DNA from: Promethearchaeota archaeon
Lineage (GTDB): Archaea > Asgardarchaeota > Lokiarchaeia > Sigyniarchaeales > Promethearchaeaceae
Assembly (NCBI GenBank): GCA_014729055.1
Contig: WJKO01000668.1
Location: 1-6,379 of the forward strand
Direction: 5' to 3'
Length of the DNA: 6,379 bases
This document shows, in pieces, positions 6,114-6,379 of this stretch. The notes beneath the pieces are model-generated. The model had not been told where the DNA came from. It ran no database searches and was given only the letters and a program-made list of their open reading frames with translations. Each line of letters begins with the position of its first letter. Within the stretch, counting starts at the first letter, position 1. The translations under genes and the position numbers were made by a program.

Positions 6114-6379
6114 TTAATTTATTTCTTTTTTCTCTTTGTCTCTTTTATCCGCTAATTTGATCAAAAAGTTTATTTTCGCGTCCAGCTTGTCCCGAAAATC
6201 ACTCTCAAACAAACTTGTTTGTTGTGCAGCTAAAGCATTATATAATCTGTCTATTAATATTTGTTTATTCTCAAGAAATTTACGGGTCTGACTTATTTCA
6301 TCATGTCCTTTTACAGCTAATATATCAGGAAATCGCAGAAGAAAAACAAGATATTCTTGGACTTGTCGATAAAATAAAA
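6114..6379 (-). CDS. C-terminal end of an unrecognised helical protein (5' partial)
   Basis: Reading the minus strand from the window edge, one frame is open for 87 codons and stops with TAA at 6116-6114. The other two minus frames close within about 20 codons. It has no Met, so the start lies beyond the window. The visible part begins LFYRQVQEYLVFLLRFPDIL and continues with long amphipathic helix-forming stretches rich in Lys, Asp, Glu, Gln and Leu. It ends in a charged tail, ADKRDKEKKEIN. There is no membrane segment and no motif I can assign. The composition looks like a real protein, not a shadow frame. It lies 74 bp upstream of larA on the same strand and could share its transcript. Confidence 0.72.
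   Translation of the reverse strand, partial: LFYRQVQEYLVFLLRFPDILAVKGHDEISQTRKFLENKQILIDRLYNALAAQQTSLFESDFRDKLDAKINFLIKLADKRDKEKKEIN

Noticed and set aside
6208..6223. Dyad AACAAAC-TT-GTTTGTT as an operator or hairpin
   Set aside because: Arms pair perfectly, but the site lies inside the coding frame at 6114-6379 and the 2-nt centre cannot form a normal hairpin loop.

Overview
The window is AT-rich and densely coded. It most resembles an archaeon, possibly of the Asgard/Lokiarchaeia type. The reasons are a long oligo-T tract, with no clear hairpin, behind one gene; Shine-Dalgarno-like GAGGA, GGGAG and GTGAT elements; a 7-TM membrane protein; and a multi-TM protein with PadR-like winged-helix domains. 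This placement is an inference. An AT-rich anaerobic bacterium cannot be excluded, because no rRNA, tRNA or universal marker gene lies in the window.

Layout: positions 2-1894 (+) hold a 5'-truncated gene for a multi-TM membrane protein. At least six membrane helices are visible, followed by about 400 cytoplasmic residues with two copies of a winged-helix-like unit. It converges on a run of four minus-strand genes. In transcription order (right to left) these are the C-terminal end of an unrecognised helical protein (6114-6379), a LarA-type nickel-pincer 2-hydroxyacid racemase/epimerase (4753-6039), a stand-alone 7-TM protein (3689-4555) and an NAD(P)-dependent aldehyde dehydrogenase (2013-3509). 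The 74-200 bp gaps, an oligo-T tract after the 7-TM gene and separate TATA-like boxes suggest largely separate transcription units rather than one tight operon. No gene-free stretch exceeds 300 bp.

How the genes may work together: LarA interconverts stereoisomers of 2-hydroxyacids such as lactate, and an aldehyde dehydrogenase can produce hydroxyacids from hydroxyaldehydes. A shared hydroxyacid/aldehyde pathway is therefore conceivable but is only a neighbourhood inference. The two membrane proteins flanking the aldehyde dehydrogenase have matching helix order, charge pattern and a few motif-like positions. They may be two versions of one 7-TM module, one bare and one fused to tandem winged-helix domains, which would suit a membrane-tethered sensor/regulator. 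This is the most unusual content of the window. No mobile element, CRISPR array, tRNA or rRNA was seen.
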